From assembly GCA_025352625.1 (NCBI GenBank), contig JANXSR010000162.1, forward strand, positions 1-39,575: 39,575 nt of DNA, read 5' to 3'. The position numbers and the translations under genes were made by a program. Positions 8,507 to 17,392 of this stretch are shown here, one piece after another; the first letter of the stretch is position 1; each line of letters opens with the position of its first letter. Origin of the DNA: Ferruginibacter sp. GTDB taxonomy: Bacteria > Bacteroidota > Bacteroidia > Chitinophagales > Chitinophagaceae. Under the pieces are notes generated by a model. It saw only the letters and a program-made list of their open reading frames with translations, was not told the DNA's origin and made no database searches.

Positions 8507-9139
8507 TTAATGTTTAAGGTTTGAATAAAATACACCTATGATTAACACAGCTCCAAATACAAGAAGTATCAATCCGGAAATTTTATTTATAAGCGAAATG
8601 TTTTTTTCGTTTAGTTTGGTTCTAAGTTTTCCTGCTAACACAACTTTTAAAATATCGGAGGCGCCATTTAAAATAAGACAGGTAGTGAAAATTACAATCC
8701 GCTGATTAATGGTGTGTGTAGCGGCAAGGGCGGTTGCTGTAGTAAGCCAAAAGAACATTAGAGCCGGGTTTAACGTATTGATAAAAAAGCCGGAAACAAC
8801 CAATTTGGCATGTGTTCGGGCTGTAATTACAATCTTGTTTTCATCTTCCTTAATATGTATTTTTTTAAAGAAAAGATAATAGACCCCCATCGCAATCAAG
8901 AAAAAACTACCGGTAAGTCCAATTGCTATTTTAAAATCCATCAATTGAGACACCCATTCTGTAAAAACATTGCTTACTATTGCCAATAACAAATCGCTAA
9001 GCCAAACGCCGGCAACAAAACTTAAACCTCCAACCCTTCCATTATTAATACTTTGCTTAATGATGGTGAATATAACTGGACCTACTGTAAATATCAGCAA
9101 CAGGCTAACGGCAAAACCTTTTAATAAAGCTTCAATCAT
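8507..9139 (-). CDS. LysE/RhtB-family amino acid exporter
   Basis: The 210-residue, six-helix membrane protein has the N-terminal LysE-family signature: MIEALLKGFAVSLLLIFTVG, a P at the end of helix 1, then IKQSINNGRVGGLSFVAGVW. A second typical segment is FINTLNPALMFFWLTTATAL in the middle. Family members export amino acids or related small molecules. The substrate cannot be read from sequence. The start is ATG at 9139. It lies 66 bp after the DUF2480 gene on the same strand. Confidence 0.85.
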   Translation of the reverse strand: MIEALLKGFAVSLLLIFTVGPVIFTIIKQSINNGRVGGLSFVAGVWLSDLLLAIVSNVFTEWVSQLMDFKIAIGLTGSFFLIAMGVYYLFFKKIHIKEDENKIVITARTHAKLVVSGFFINTLNPALMFFWLTTATALAATHTINQRIVIFTTCLILNGASDILKVVLAGKLRTKLNEKNISLINKISGLILLVFGAVLIIGVFYSNLKH

Positions 9140-9205
9140 TAATAAATAAATGAAATAGAAAGATGTAAGGTGAAGATAAAAAATAAAGCCGACGGATGAA
9201 ATTAA

Positions 9206-9712
9206 TTACTTCTTTTTATAAATTGGCACAGTACTACAGGGTTCTCCATACATAATACTTTTAACAAAAGGCCTTAGTAATTTAGTTGCCTGTAAATAAG
9301 CCGCTTCGCCAACCGGAATTTCGCCACATCCTTTTATTACCACCCTTTTATCCGCAAAGTCTGCAACAGGAATTTTTGAAATATTTTTTAACAACATGCA
9401 ATTTTTTAATTCTTCGGCTGTGCCAAATGCAACTTCTTTTACTATGGGTTGCAGGTAACTTGCTGCCAGCATGTAGGCCCACATTGGTATTACTGCATCT
9501 GCACTACATGTTACTGCCACTGTTTTGCCAGCATAAATTGAAAGATCAAGATTTTTTAGACTTTCTCTAAAATCTTTTTCTTTTAAAATAAGACCCATAA
9601 AAAGATAATCCTTCATATCGAAAATAGCTATTTCTTCCATTGGATAAAATTCTTCCAAATCCAACGTTACAATGCCGCTTTCACTTACCTTGTTTACAAA
9701 TATTTCTTCCAT
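9206..9712 (-). CDS. DUF2480 family protein
   Basis: This is a cytoplasmic protein of 168 residues from ATG 9712, in a family (DUF2480) found mainly in Bacteroidota with no known function. Recognisable stretches are MEEIFVNKVSESGIVTLDLE at the N-terminus, YLFMGLILKEKDFRESL, AVTCSADAVIPMWAYML in the middle and VVIKGCGEIPVGEAAYLQAT near the end. An in-frame start 45 bases upstream is possible, but its extra residues look non-conserved. There is no membrane segment or signal peptide. Confidence 0.85.
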   Translation of the reverse strand: MEEIFVNKVSESGIVTLDLEEFYPMEEIAIFDMKDYLFMGLILKEKDFRESLKNLDLSIYAGKTVAVTCSADAVIPMWAYMLAASYLQPIVKEVAFGTAEELKNCMLLKNISKIPVADFADKRVVIKGCGEIPVGEAAYLQATKLLRPFVKSIMYGEPCSTVPIYKKK

Positions 9713-9820
9713 CGTTGCAAAATTAATACTTATAGCTTTGCTTTTGTTGATTATCATTTTCGATTGAAGAAAATGTTTTGCTCATAAATATTTATACTAA
9801 ATTATTAAGGACACAAAAAA

Positions 9821-9841
9821 AGCCGGGCATAAAGCCCGGCT
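9821..9841 (-). terminator. Intrinsic terminator after the PpiD-like gene
   Basis: AGCCGGGC and GCCCGGCT form an 8-bp GC-rich stem with a 5-base loop. On the minus strand the hairpin is followed by seven T residues (plus-strand A-run 9814-9820). It lies 20 bp after the stop codon of the PpiD-like gene. Confidence 0.92.
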
Positions 9842-9861
9842 AAATATTTTGTCTTTAAATA

Positions 9862-11979
9862 CTAAAATATTTTACTTCTGTTATCTTTTATTTCAGCGAG
9901 TTTTTTCAACGATTCAAAAAAACTATATGTTGTTTGCACCATTGCCGTTGTTTTTTCTTTTGCCGTTGCTGTTAACACCTCTGGCGTATCTGTAGCTTTA
10001 TTTCCTACACTGTTAACTTTTATTAGGTAAACACCATTTGTTCCCACAATTGGCTCAGACATTTTAGTTTGGTATGCTTTGTTAAAAGCTGCGCCAATAA
10101 TTTTGGGTTCTTGACCTACACCATTTATTATTTGTGCCCCAAAGGTTAGTGTTGAATCTGAACCTGCAGATCCTACTGGTATACTATACAATGCTGCGGC
10201 AGCTTCTAATGTGGCTGCGGTACTTAATTTTTTTGTTATGTTTTCTGCTTTTTTCAAATTTCTCACAGTTAACTCAACCATCGGTCTTGCTGTTTTTGCA
10301 TCTGGCAATCCTTCCGGTTGAATCTTATCTACCACAGCAACAATAAACTGATCTTGTATATTAAATGCTTCACTAACATCTCCCTGTTTTGCTTCAAAGG
10401 CCCATTTAATTAATTGTCTTGCATCCAGCAAAGCGCCTAACTGGTAATCATTTTCTTTAACCAAGGTAGGTATATCTATTTTCTTCAAACCGTTTTTTGC
10501 TACATAGGCTTCCAAAGCTTTTACGTCTCTTACCTCGCCTGATAATTTTGTTGCCTGCGCACTTGCTCCATTAATTGTTTCGTCGCTTGGTAAAATCTCT
10601 TTTGCTATATAAGCTATTTTATAGGCCGTTTGAAAGTCTTTTTGGCTCAACACTTCTATGTAATGATACCCGAAATCTGTCTTAACAACTTTCTTATCTC
10701 CTGTGTTTCCATAAAAAATTGTTTCCGCAAATTCTCTTGCAACACCGTTAAATGGAAAAGAAGGAAAATCATATTCCCCTTTTTTATCTTTACTGCCTGC
10801 GTCATCACTATACTGCAACACCATTTTATTAAAATCTTCTCCGCCTTTTATTGCAGCTTCAATACTGTCAATTCTTTTCTTCGCTACACTATCACTAAGT
10901 ATCTGTTCTCCAGTCTGAGCGTTTCTGGTAGCTATTAATATGTGGCGACATTTTGCACTATCGGGTAACTGACGACTGCCAATCATTTTTGCAAGTACAA
11001 TATTGTTTCCATCAAGGTAAGGTCCAAATACTACACCATTTGGTAAAGCTGCTATGGTGTCTTTTTGTGACATGGTTAACTTTGATTTAGCTACATAACT
11101 ATCATCAAATTTTATAGCACTCATATTTCTTGCTACAAATGCTTTCGCGTTGGTATCGGCAATAAATGCTGTTTTAAGATTATTAAGATTTTCTATCGCT
11201 TTTAATGTATCTGCATTGCTTGGGTTTGCACTAAAACTTACATAGGATATAATGCGTCCACCATCTTGCTTGTAAATATTTTTGTGCTGATCCATATAAT
11301 CCAATAATTCCTGGTCGCTAATTTTTACGGTGCTATCGCTGATTGCATTATATGGAACTGCTACATAGGATATGTTAGCAAAAGATTTATTATCTGCATT
11401 TTCTTTTTCCTGCATCCAGGTTGGGTAATAAGCACTCGCTGCTAATAAACTGCTATACTTGGTAGCTAATGTTTGTAACATCAAGGGTTCTACAATTTGT
11501 GATTCAATTGCATCCCTCTGTTCGCCTTTGGCTTTTTTGGCCTGTATCCACCATTGCTTTGCTTTTTCAATATCGTATTGGCCGGTTGTTTTATCGGTAA
11601 ACGCCTGCTTTAATGTCTGTGGAGCGTCTTCACTAAATAAGATACTGCTTAGTTCTTTTGGAGAAAAGACAAGGCCCATTTTTTCAAATTCACTGTTTAA
11701 TACTTTTTCTGTAACAATCTGGTCCCAGGCACTTTGACGTAACTGATAAACTTCAGCACCAGAAACTCTGCCTCCTCGTTGATCTTCTAATTGTTTAACT
11801 TTATCAAGTAAGGTTTTGCTATCAATTGGCTCTCCGTTAATTTTACCTATAGAAGAACTTGAACCACTGCGGCTATTGGCCGTTCTGGAATCCATCATTA
11901 TAAAACCAATTAAACTGAGAGCTATAACACCAATAACTATAGCTGATCCTTTTTCACGAATATTCTGAATAATTTGCAT
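9862..11979 (-). CDS. SurA/PpiD-like periplasmic peptidylprolyl isomerase, membrane anchored
   Basis: The 705-residue protein has the PpiD architecture. Residues about 12-29 (SAIVIGVIALSLIGFIMM) form an N-terminal membrane anchor, followed by a SurA_N-like chaperone region. A parvulin domain lies at about residues 340-445, from CRHILIATRNAQ through YSDDAGSKDKKGEYDFPSF to KTDFGYHYIEVL. A second, degenerate parvulin-like region follows near QLIKWAFEAKQGDVSEAF. It should help outer-membrane and secreted proteins fold on the periplasmic side of the inner membrane. It is transcribed away from the putative origin region, has a good promoter at 12005-12034 and ends at a strong terminator. Confidence 0.9.
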   Translation of the reverse strand: MQIIQNIREKGSAIVIGVIALSLIGFIMMDSRTANSRSGSSSSIGKINGEPIDSKTLLDKVKQLEDQRGGRVSGAEVYQLRQSAWDQIVTEKVLNSEFEKMGLVFSPKELSSILFSEDAPQTLKQAFTDKTTGQYDIEKAKQWWIQAKKAKGEQRDAIESQIVEPLMLQTLATKYSSLLAASAYYPTWMQEKENADNKSFANISYVAVPYNAISDSTVKISDQELLDYMDQHKNIYKQDGGRIISYVSFSANPSNADTLKAIENLNNLKTAFIADTNAKAFVARNMSAIKFDDSYVAKSKLTMSQKDTIAALPNGVVFGPYLDGNNIVLAKMIGSRQLPDSAKCRHILIATRNAQTGEQILSDSVAKKRIDSIEAAIKGGEDFNKMVLQYSDDAGSKDKKGEYDFPSFPFNGVAREFAETIFYGNTGDKKVVKTDFGYHYIEVLSQKDFQTAYKIAYIAKEILPSDETINGASAQATKLSGEVRDVKALEAYVAKNGLKKIDIPTLVKENDYQLGALLDARQLIKWAFEAKQGDVSEAFNIQDQFIVAVVDKIQPEGLPDAKTARPMVELTVRNLKKAENITKKLSTAATLEAAAALYSIPVGSAGSDSTLTFGAQIINGVGQEPKIIGAAFNKAYQTKMSEPIVGTNGVYLIKVNSVGNKATDTPEVLTATAKEKTTAMVQTTYSFFESLKKLAEIKDNRSKIF

Positions 11980-12004
11980 TGTATACTTATATTAAAATGG
12001 ACGG

Positions 12005-12034
12005 CAAAAATAGGGTAAATAAGTATATGAACAA
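12005..12034 (-). promoter_or_regulatory. Promoter for the PpiD-like gene
   Basis: On the minus strand TTG (12034-12032), a 19-base spacer and TATTTTTG (12012-12005) match the Bacteroidota -33/-7 consensus TTG-N19-TAnnTTTG. The -7 element is 25 bases before the ATG. The -33 end lies two bases from the DnaA-box sequence at 12037-12045, so DnaA binding could affect this promoter. Confidence 0.65.
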
Positions 12035-12036
12035 AC

Positions 12037-12045
12037 TGTGGATAA
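12037..12045 (-). promoter_or_regulatory. Consensus DnaA box
   Basis: TGTGGATAA on the plus strand is the exact complement of the consensus DnaA box TTATCCACA. It lies beside the PpiD promoter in the candidate origin gap. Confidence 0.55.
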
Positions 12046-12551
12046 CATAGCTAAAATAAGATTGTATAAGATAATCAATAATTATAAGATTTAAAAAAAT
12101 GCGGCTTGCTATATTATAAGTTTTATACCTATAAACATAGACTTGTTAATAAACCATAAAAGCTGTTAATAAGCCGGAAATTGATATTTAAAAACAGGGG
12201 AAAGTTGGCGTAAAACTTATGTACTTAAGCAGATATATTTAGGTAAGTGTTAATGGATTGCCATTTATCAGGTACTTGATTAACATAGATAAGCTTCGAT
12301 AATAGCTTTTTATTATCCTCAAGTATTTTTATCAACCTATGTGTAAAAGATAATGATGGATTATTTATAAGTATTGACAGATAAACATAATGACGGAATA
12401 TATTGATGAAAGTAAATGTTAATTATCTGTTGATGTTGGTGGATAAAGCGATTAATTTAATTTTACAAAAAATTAAAAATTATAATTTCCACAAATTAAC
12501 AGCCATAGTAGTAGTAAGTTAATTTAAAAGAAAGAAATATTAATACATATT

Positions 12552-13556
12552 ATGAGAGATATTAACACCGCTAAAGCAAATATTGAAGCTTCAGGATTTC
12601 TGGATATAGATATTGATGTTAACCTAGATTTATTTTCAGAAATTGAAAAATTAAAAAAAGAAAAAAATGCCATCGTATTGGCTCATTATTATCAGGAGCC
12701 GGATATTCAGGATGTGGCCGATTTTATTGGTGATAGCTTGGGGCTTGCTCAACAGGCAGAAAAGACTAAAGCAGATATTATAGTTTTTGCAGGTGTACAT
12801 TTTATGGCTGAAACTGCAAAGATTCTAAACCCAACTAAAAAAGTTTTATTACCAGATTTAAAAGCTGGTTGTTCTTTAAGTGATAGTGCACCACCAGAGT
12901 TATTTAAATTGTTTAAAGATAAACATCCTGACCATATGGTTATTACCTATATTAATTGTTCTGCCGGTATGAAGGCATTGAGTGATATTATTTGTACAAG
13001 TAGTAATGCAGAAAAAATTATTGAAAGTTTACCAAGAGAGCAGAAGATAATATTTGCACCGGATAAAAATTTGGGAGCCTATTTGAATAAAAAGACAGGT
13101 AGAAATATGGTTTTATGGAATGGCGCCTGTATGGTGCATGAAATTTTTAGTTTCGAAAAAATTAGCAAATTAAAAATTAGGCATCCTAAAGCTAAAGTAA
13201 TAGCACACCCCGAATGTGAGGACGTTGTTTTACGAATTGCAGATTATGTAGGAAGCACTACAGGGTTATTAAAATATTCTATTGAAAACCAAGCGGATGA
13301 GTTTATAGTAGTTACCGAAACAGGTATACTACACCAAATGCAAAAGAGTAGTCCTGGTAAGACTTTTATTCCGGCACCGCCAAATAATAGTTGTGCTTGT
13401 AATGATTGTCCACATATGAAATTAAATACCTTAGAAAAATTATATGTATGTATGGAATATGAAACTCCTGAAATTACCATGAATGAATCTTTAATTATTG
13501 CAGCAAAAAAACCTATAGAAAGAATGTTGGCAATTAGTAAGCAATATGGTTTGTAA
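12552..13556 (+). CDS. nadA: Quinolinate synthase A
   Basis: The 334-residue enzyme condenses iminoaspartate with dihydroxyacetone phosphate to quinolinate in de novo NAD synthesis, using a [4Fe-4S] cluster. The likely cluster cysteines are Cys107 (AGCSLSD), Cys193 ([10 protein letters not shown]) and one of the C-terminal group in CACNDCPHM (281-289), probably Cys286. [20 protein letters not shown] at residues 41-60 is the typical NadA opening. The start is ATG at 12552. The 15 bases TTAATACATATTATG ending in its start codon recur at the next gene. nadB and nadC are not in the window, but nadD lies 2.3 kb downstream on the other strand. Confidence 0.97.
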   Translation: MRDINTAKANIEASGFLDIDIDVNLDLFSEIEKLKKEKNAIVLAHYYQEPDIQDVADFIGDSLGLAQQAEKTKADIIVFAGVHFMAETAKILNPTKKVLLPDLKAGCSLSDSAPPELFKLFKDKHPDHMVITYINCSAGMKALSDIICTSSNAEKIIESLPREQKIIFAPDKNLGAYLNKKTGRNMVLWNGACMVHEIFSFEKISKLKIRHPKAKVIAHPECEDVVLRIADYVGSTTGLLKYSIENQADEFIVVTETGILHQMQKSSPGKTFIPAPPNNSCACNDCPHMKLNTLEKLYVCMEYETPEITMNESLIIAAKKPIERMLAISKQYGL

Positions 13557-13640
13557 CATTTGTTTATAATATTTTTTTTATAAATATCTGGCAGATTAGT
13601 AATACTTTGGTTTTAAAATTTCAACAACTTAATACATATT

Positions 13641-14582
13641 ATGGCAATTCCCTCTGTAGATCTAGCAGATTTTTTATATGGAGACACAAATGCAAAGTCA
13701 GCTTTTGTGAAAGCATTAGGTAATGCATATGAAGAAGTTGGATTTGTTGCGGTAAAAAATCATGGTGTTCCAAATGAGCTTATTATTAAATTGTATAAGC
13801 AAGTGCAACAGTTTTTTTCTCTTCCATTACAACAAAAGAAAAGCTACGAAGATTCTCTTCTTGCGGGGCAAAGAGGTTATACAAGTTTTGGTAAAGAGCA
13901 TGCAAAAGGTTTTGAAGTGCCGGATTTAAAAGAGTTTTATCAGTATGGTCAAGTTCCTATAAATAATTTTAATGAAGAAGAATATCCTCTAAACATTTCG
14001 GTTAAAGAAATTCCAGGCTTTAATGAAATTTTTGAACAGGCATATCGTGCTTTTGAAAATTCAGGGAAAGTTTTATTGCAGGCTATTTCTCTTTACCTTG
14101 GTTTAAATGAGTTTTTTTTTGATAATTATATTACAAATGGAAATTCAATTCTCAGAGCAATTCATTACCCCCCCATTACAGAAGAACCAGTAAGTGCTAT
14201 TAGAGCAGAACAACATGAAGATATAAATCTAATAACTTTATTAGTAGGAGCTTCAGCAGACGGGTTACAAATTTTAACTAAAAGAAATGAGTGGATACCT
14301 GTAACATCTTTGCCTGATCAAATTGTTGTTAATGTTGGAGATATGCTCCAAAGACTTACTAACAACAAGTTATGCAGTACAACTCACAGGGTTGTAAATC
14401 CCGATCGAGCATTATGGCATACTTCCAGATTTTCTATTCCATTTTTCTTACATCCAAAATCAAGTATGAGCCTACGCTGCCTAGATTCTTGTATTGACGT
14501 TAAGCATCCCAAATTCTATAATGATGTTACAGCTGGTGAATATTTAGATGAAAGGTTAACGGAAATAGGACTAAAAAAATAG
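13641..14582 (+). CDS. Isopenicillin-N-synthase-like 2-oxoglutarate/Fe(II) oxygenase
   Basis: The 313-residue protein belongs to the non-heme iron dioxygenase family with DIOX_N and 2OG-FeII_Oxy domains. The N-terminal half includes EEVGFVAVKNHGVP and the IPNS-like GQRGYTSFGKEHAKG. The iron facial triad is His192 and Asp194 (QHEDINLIT) with His249 (TTHRVVNP). Arg263 and Ser265 (TSRFSIPFF) form the RxS motif that holds the 2-oxoglutarate carboxylate. The substrate is unknown and I see no biosynthetic cluster around it. It starts 84 bp after nadA on the same strand. Confidence 0.9.
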   Translation: MAIPSVDLADFLYGDTNAKSAFVKALGNAYEEVGFVAVKNHGVPNELIIKLYKQVQQFFSLPLQQKKSYEDSLLAGQRGYTSFGKEHAKGFEVPDLKEFYQYGQVPINNFNEEEYPLNISVKEIPGFNEIFEQAYRAFENSGKVLLQAISLYLGLNEFFFDNYITNGNSILRAIHYPPITEEPVSAIRAEQHEDINLITLLVGASADGLQILTKRNEWIPVTSLPDQIVVNVGDMLQRLTNNKLCSTTHRVVNPDRALWHTSRFSIPFFLHPKSSMSLRCLDSCIDVKHPKFYNDVTAGEYLDERLTEIGLKK

Positions 14583-14635
14583 ATAAAATATAATATAAAA
14601 TAATAATTTGTAAGTTTTTATTAAATAGTTTACGC

Positions 14636-15886
14636 TTGTACTTTTTTCGTCATATACCATTTCTAAAAGCCATTTTATTGCACAGTATAACTGCTTTTGG
14701 GGGGCCTCAGGGACATTTAGGAATGATGATGAAAACGTTTGTAGATAAGAGAAGGGATGTTACTAAGGAGGAGTTAATGGAGTATGTGTCTTTCTGTCAA
14801 ATGTTACCTGGAGCATCTTCTACTCAAACACTTACGTTAATTGGTTATAAAAGAGGAGGCATTACATTAGCTGTGACAACTTTAATTATCTGGATACTTC
14901 CTGCCTGTATTTTAATGGGGATTTTATCTTTTATAGTAGGTAAAATAGGAACAAATAATCTTCAAACAAGTGCTTTTCAATTTATTCAATCTATGGCCAT
15001 TGGATTTCTTGCATTTGCCGGTGTGAGGGCTTTTAAAATCTCGGTAAATAATCTAATAACCAAAATGATTATGCTTGTTTCTACAATTTGTACTTTTTTA
15101 TTCTTTAAAACACCATGGATTTTCCCAATACTAATAATAGTAGGAGGAATTGCTACTAATTTTAGCAATATTAGAATTCCTCAAAAAGAGAAAATTAAAC
15201 CTCGGCAAATCCGCTGGACAAATATCTGGGTTTTTGTATTATTGTTTTTAGTGGCTGGGTACTTAAGTGAAACAGCCCGTAAACAGAATTGGGAAAATCG
15301 AAAAGCGTTTAACCTGTTTGAGAATTTTTATAGATTTGGAAGTTTTGTTTTTGGTGGTGGCGATGTATTAATACCTATGATGTTAGATCAGTACGTTGCA
15401 AGACCAACAGCTCAGAAATTTGTAAACACGAAAGACAATATAATAAAAATTGAAAAAAATGAATTGCTAACAGGGGCGGGAATTGTAAGGGCAATTCCAG
15501 GCCCTGTTTTTTCTATTGCTTCTTTCACCGGGGGAATTGCTTTAAAGAAGGAGGGAAGAAGAAAACAAATTTTGGGTTGCATTATAGGTTCTGTTGGTAT
15601 TTTTTTACCAAGTGCTTTACTGGTTCTCTTTTTTTTTCCGGTTTGGCAATACCTAAAAAAATATGTTGTTGTTTACAGAGCACTTGAAGGAATTAATGCA
15701 GTGGTGGTTGGATTAATGTTTGGGTCAACGGCTTATTTATTAAAGGATATTCCCATAATTCCAGTTACTATAAATTCGATCTTAAATATATCCGTAATAG
15801 GAGGAACCTTTTTTTTGCTATTATTTACTAAGGTCCCAGCTCCAATAATTGTGTTTATTTGTCTTTTTTTGGGTTGGATATTTTAA
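14636..15886 (+). CDS. chrA: Chromate transporter (ChrA/CHR family)
   Basis: The 416-residue membrane protein contains two CHR domains in tandem. The first is marked by [20 protein letters not shown] and [17 protein letters not shown], the second by [19 protein letters not shown] and [20 protein letters not shown]. Bidomain CHR proteins export chromate in some bacteria, but many homologues have no demonstrated chromate role. The start is probably TTG at 14636. The family N-terminus begins immediately there and no in-frame ATG lies between it and the preceding stop, while the first internal ATG would remove conserved residues. It converges on nadD with a 7-bp gap. Confidence 0.88.
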   Translation: MYFFRHIPFLKAILLHSITAFGGPQGHLGMMMKTFVDKRRDVTKEELMEYVSFCQMLPGASSTQTLTLIGYKRGGITLAVTTLIIWILPACILMGILSFIVGKIGTNNLQTSAFQFIQSMAIGFLAFAGVRAFKISVNNLITKMIMLVSTICTFLFFKTPWIFPILIIVGGIATNFSNIRIPQKEKIKPRQIRWTNIWVFVLLFLVAGYLSETARKQNWENRKAFNLFENFYRFGSFVFGGGDVLIPMMLDQYVARPTAQKFVNTKDNIIKIEKNELLTGAGIVRAIPGPVFSIASFTGGIALKKEGRRKQILGCIIGSVGIFLPSALLVLFFFPVWQYLKKYVVVYRALEGINAVVVGLMFGSTAYLLKDIPIIPVTINSILNISVIGGTFFLLLFTKVPAPIIVFICLFLGWIF

Positions 15887-15893
15887 CCCATTC

Positions 15894-16463
15894 TTATCGG
15901 TAATAATTATTATTTGATATCTCTTCCATTACACTATCAGGCAACAGATACCTGATTGATTTTCCTTCTTTAATTAAATTGCGGATATAAGTAGAAGAAA
16001 TTTCAAGTAGGGGAGCATTTAAAATTTCGATATTAGCTTCAATTGAATTTTCTATTTCAAAGCCAGTTCTCTTGTAAATATATAACTTGTGATTTTTAAT
16101 GATAACTCTGTAATTCTTCCACTTGGATAAATTGCTAAAACTGTCACTTCCCATAATGATTGCAAATTGATGTGTTGGATATTTTTCAGTTAAGTAGGCA
16201 AGAGTATCTACAGTGTAAGAAGGCTTTGGTAGATCAAATTCAACTTTGGAAACTTTTAAATTGTATTCGCCATCAATAGCTGTATGTATAAGATGTAATC
16301 TTGCAAATTCATTTAACAAAGAACCTTTTTTTTTAAATGGGTTTTGAGGAGTAACAACCAACCACACCTGTTTTAAATCAGTATCGTTCAATATATGCTT
16401 AGCAATAATTAAATGCCCACTATGAACAGGATTAAAAGAACCAAAATAGAGGCCAATTTTCAT
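15894..16463 (-). CDS. nadD: Nicotinate-nucleotide adenylyltransferase
   Basis: The 189-residue enzyme adenylates nicotinate mononucleotide to deamido-NAD. The nucleotidyltransferase motif GSFNPVHSGHLIIAKHIL (residues 8-25) holds the HxGH signature. IIMGSDSFSNLSKWKNY and the C-terminal ISSTYIRNLI (the ISxTxIR motif) are NadD-specific. Length and start (ATG at 16463) are normal. It is on the minus strand inside an otherwise plus-strand stretch and may be co-transcribed with the FeoA-like gene 24 bp upstream. Confidence 0.96.
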   Translation of the reverse strand: MKIGLYFGSFNPVHSGHLIIAKHILNDTDLKQVWLVVTPQNPFKKKGSLLNEFARLHLIHTAIDGEYNLKVSKVEFDLPKPSYTVDTLAYLTEKYPTHQFAIIMGSDSFSNLSKWKNYRVIIKNHKLYIYKRTGFEIENSIEANIEILNAPLLEISSTYIRNLIKEGKSIRYLLPDSVMEEISNNNYYR

Positions 16464-16487
16464 AAATTACCAATGATAATAAATTAA

Positions 16488-16772
16488 TTATTTTAATTTT
16501 TCTGTATCTACCTCTAGTTCCTCTACCCATATATTTTCTGCTTCATTTAGCCGAAGGCTTAAATGATAACCAGAAACAAGGATTGATATTGGATCTCCCA
16601 TTGGAGCTTTTTGATCAATTATTATAATCTCCCCAGGAACACAACCCATTTCCATTAGTTTTAAAAAAATGTCATCCTTTTCAAAATATTTTATAATTAC
16701 AGATTTACCTACTTTTATCTCAGAGAGTCGCCTGTCCATTCTAATAATTTTTATTGTTACAAAAGTATTCAT
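16488..16772 (-). CDS. feoA: FeoA-domain protein
   Basis: The 94-residue protein is a single FeoA (SH3-like) domain: LSEIKVGKSVIIKYFE, then LKLMEMGCVPGEIIIIDQKAPMGDPISI and YHLSLRLNEAENIWV. FeoA normally works with the FeoB ferrous-iron permease, but no feoB is adjacent or anywhere in the window. The start could be ATG 16772 or, 33 bases inside, ATG 16739 (MDRRLSEIKVG). The second matches the usual FeoA length better. Confidence 0.88.
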   Translation of the reverse strand: MNTFVTIKIIRMDRRLSEIKVGKSVIIKYFEKDDIFLKLMEMGCVPGEIIIIDQKAPMGDPISILVSGYHLSLRLNEAENIWVEELEVDTEKLK

Positions 16773-16811
16773 TCATTATTGTTCCTGTTTTAAAAATCTT
16801 AAAAATTAACT

Positions 16812-17240
16812 ATGTCAATTCAATTTTTCTTTGCCGGAGTAAAGATTTTTTTAAGTGAAAGAAAGAGGCTAAAAGTATTCATTGAGGGAATGTTGAAAAG
16901 AGAAAACAGGGAATTAATTTCTTTGTCGATCGTATTCTGCACTGATAAATATTTACTGGAAATCAATCGTCAATATTTGGGTCATGATTACTATACAGAC
17001 ATAATAACATTTAATCTTGCTGAAGACAACGAATTTATTGAGGGAGAAATTTATATAAGCGTTGATCGAATTAGAGAAAATGCTTTAATAAATTTAGTAA
17101 CTACTAACCACGAATTACACCGAGTTATATTTCACGGGATTCTACATTTGTGTGGTTATATGGATAAATCAAAATCAGCGAAAGACACAATGACTCGACA
17201 GGAGAACCAAATGTTGCAAAAGTATTTTGGTCATACATAA
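16812..17240 (+). CDS. ybeY: Endoribonuclease YbeY (16S rRNA maturation)
   Basis: The 142-residue protein has the UPF0054 core INRQYLGHDYYTDIITFNL followed by EGEIYISVDRI. The metal-binding region is HGILHLCGYMDKSKS. The first two histidines of the HxxxHxxxxxH motif are present, but the third position, usually GYDH, reads GYMDK. As far as I recall this variant is common in Bacteroidota, so the gene is probably intact. YbeY is a zinc-dependent RNase in ribosome quality control and 16S 3'-end maturation. It directly precedes the parS/mnmG region. Confidence 0.92.
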   Translation: MSIQFFFAGVKIFLSERKRLKVFIEGMLKRENRELISLSIVFCTDKYLLEINRQYLGHDYYTDIITFNLAEDNEFIEGEIYISVDRIRENALINLVTTNHELHRVIFHGILHLCGYMDKSKSAKDTMTRQENQMLQKYFGHT

Positions 17241-17314
17241 AAAATCGCAGAACGGTAATCCATATTTAGATTAGAAAGTAAGCATTAGAATTTAATAATG
17301 GCACTTTTTATAAA

Positions 17315-17330
17315 TGTTCCACGTGGAGCA
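17315..17330. other. parS-like centromere site 1
   Basis: TGTTCCACGTGGAGCA matches the ParB-binding consensus TGTTnCACGTGAAACA except at two right-arm positions, and keeps the CACGTG core. It is noncoding, between ybeY and mnmG. Confidence 0.7.
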
Positions 17331-17346
17331 TTTTTTTAGCTAAAAC

Positions 17347-17355
17347 TGTGGAAAA
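17347..17355 (-). promoter_or_regulatory. DnaA-box-like 9-mer between the parS sites
   Basis: TGTGGAAAA on the plus strand reads TTTTCCACA on the minus strand, one mismatch from TTATCCACA. It lies between the two parS-like sites and is followed by an AT-rich tract (about 17376-17393). Confidence 0.35.
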
Positions 17356-17392
17356 ATCCCTTTATACACCGGGATATCTATATATATAATAA

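Larger units (their letters stand above)
11980..12551. other. Candidate origin-type region: AT-rich divergent gap with DnaA-box-like sites
   Basis: This 572-bp gap between divergent genes has no credible ORF. On the minus strand it contains one perfect DnaA-box sequence (TTATCCACA, 12037-12045). Variants are the repeat TGTTAATAA at 12144-12152 and 12164-12172, exactly 20 bp apart, plus TTATCCTCA at 12313-12321, TGTGTAAAA at 12340-12348 and GGTGGATAA at 12438-12446. Very AT-rich stretches at about 12046-12110 and 12450-12488 could serve as unwinding elements. Genes to the left are mostly minus and those to the right mostly plus, as expected for bidirectional replication from here. dnaA is not in the window. 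The role as oriC is inference; a long regulatory gap is the alternative. Confidence 0.45.

Noticed and set aside
10630-10938. 102-codon plus-strand frame inside the PpiD-like gene
   Set aside because: It is a shadow of the strongly supported minus-strand gene, rich in Phe/Ile/Cys with no domain.
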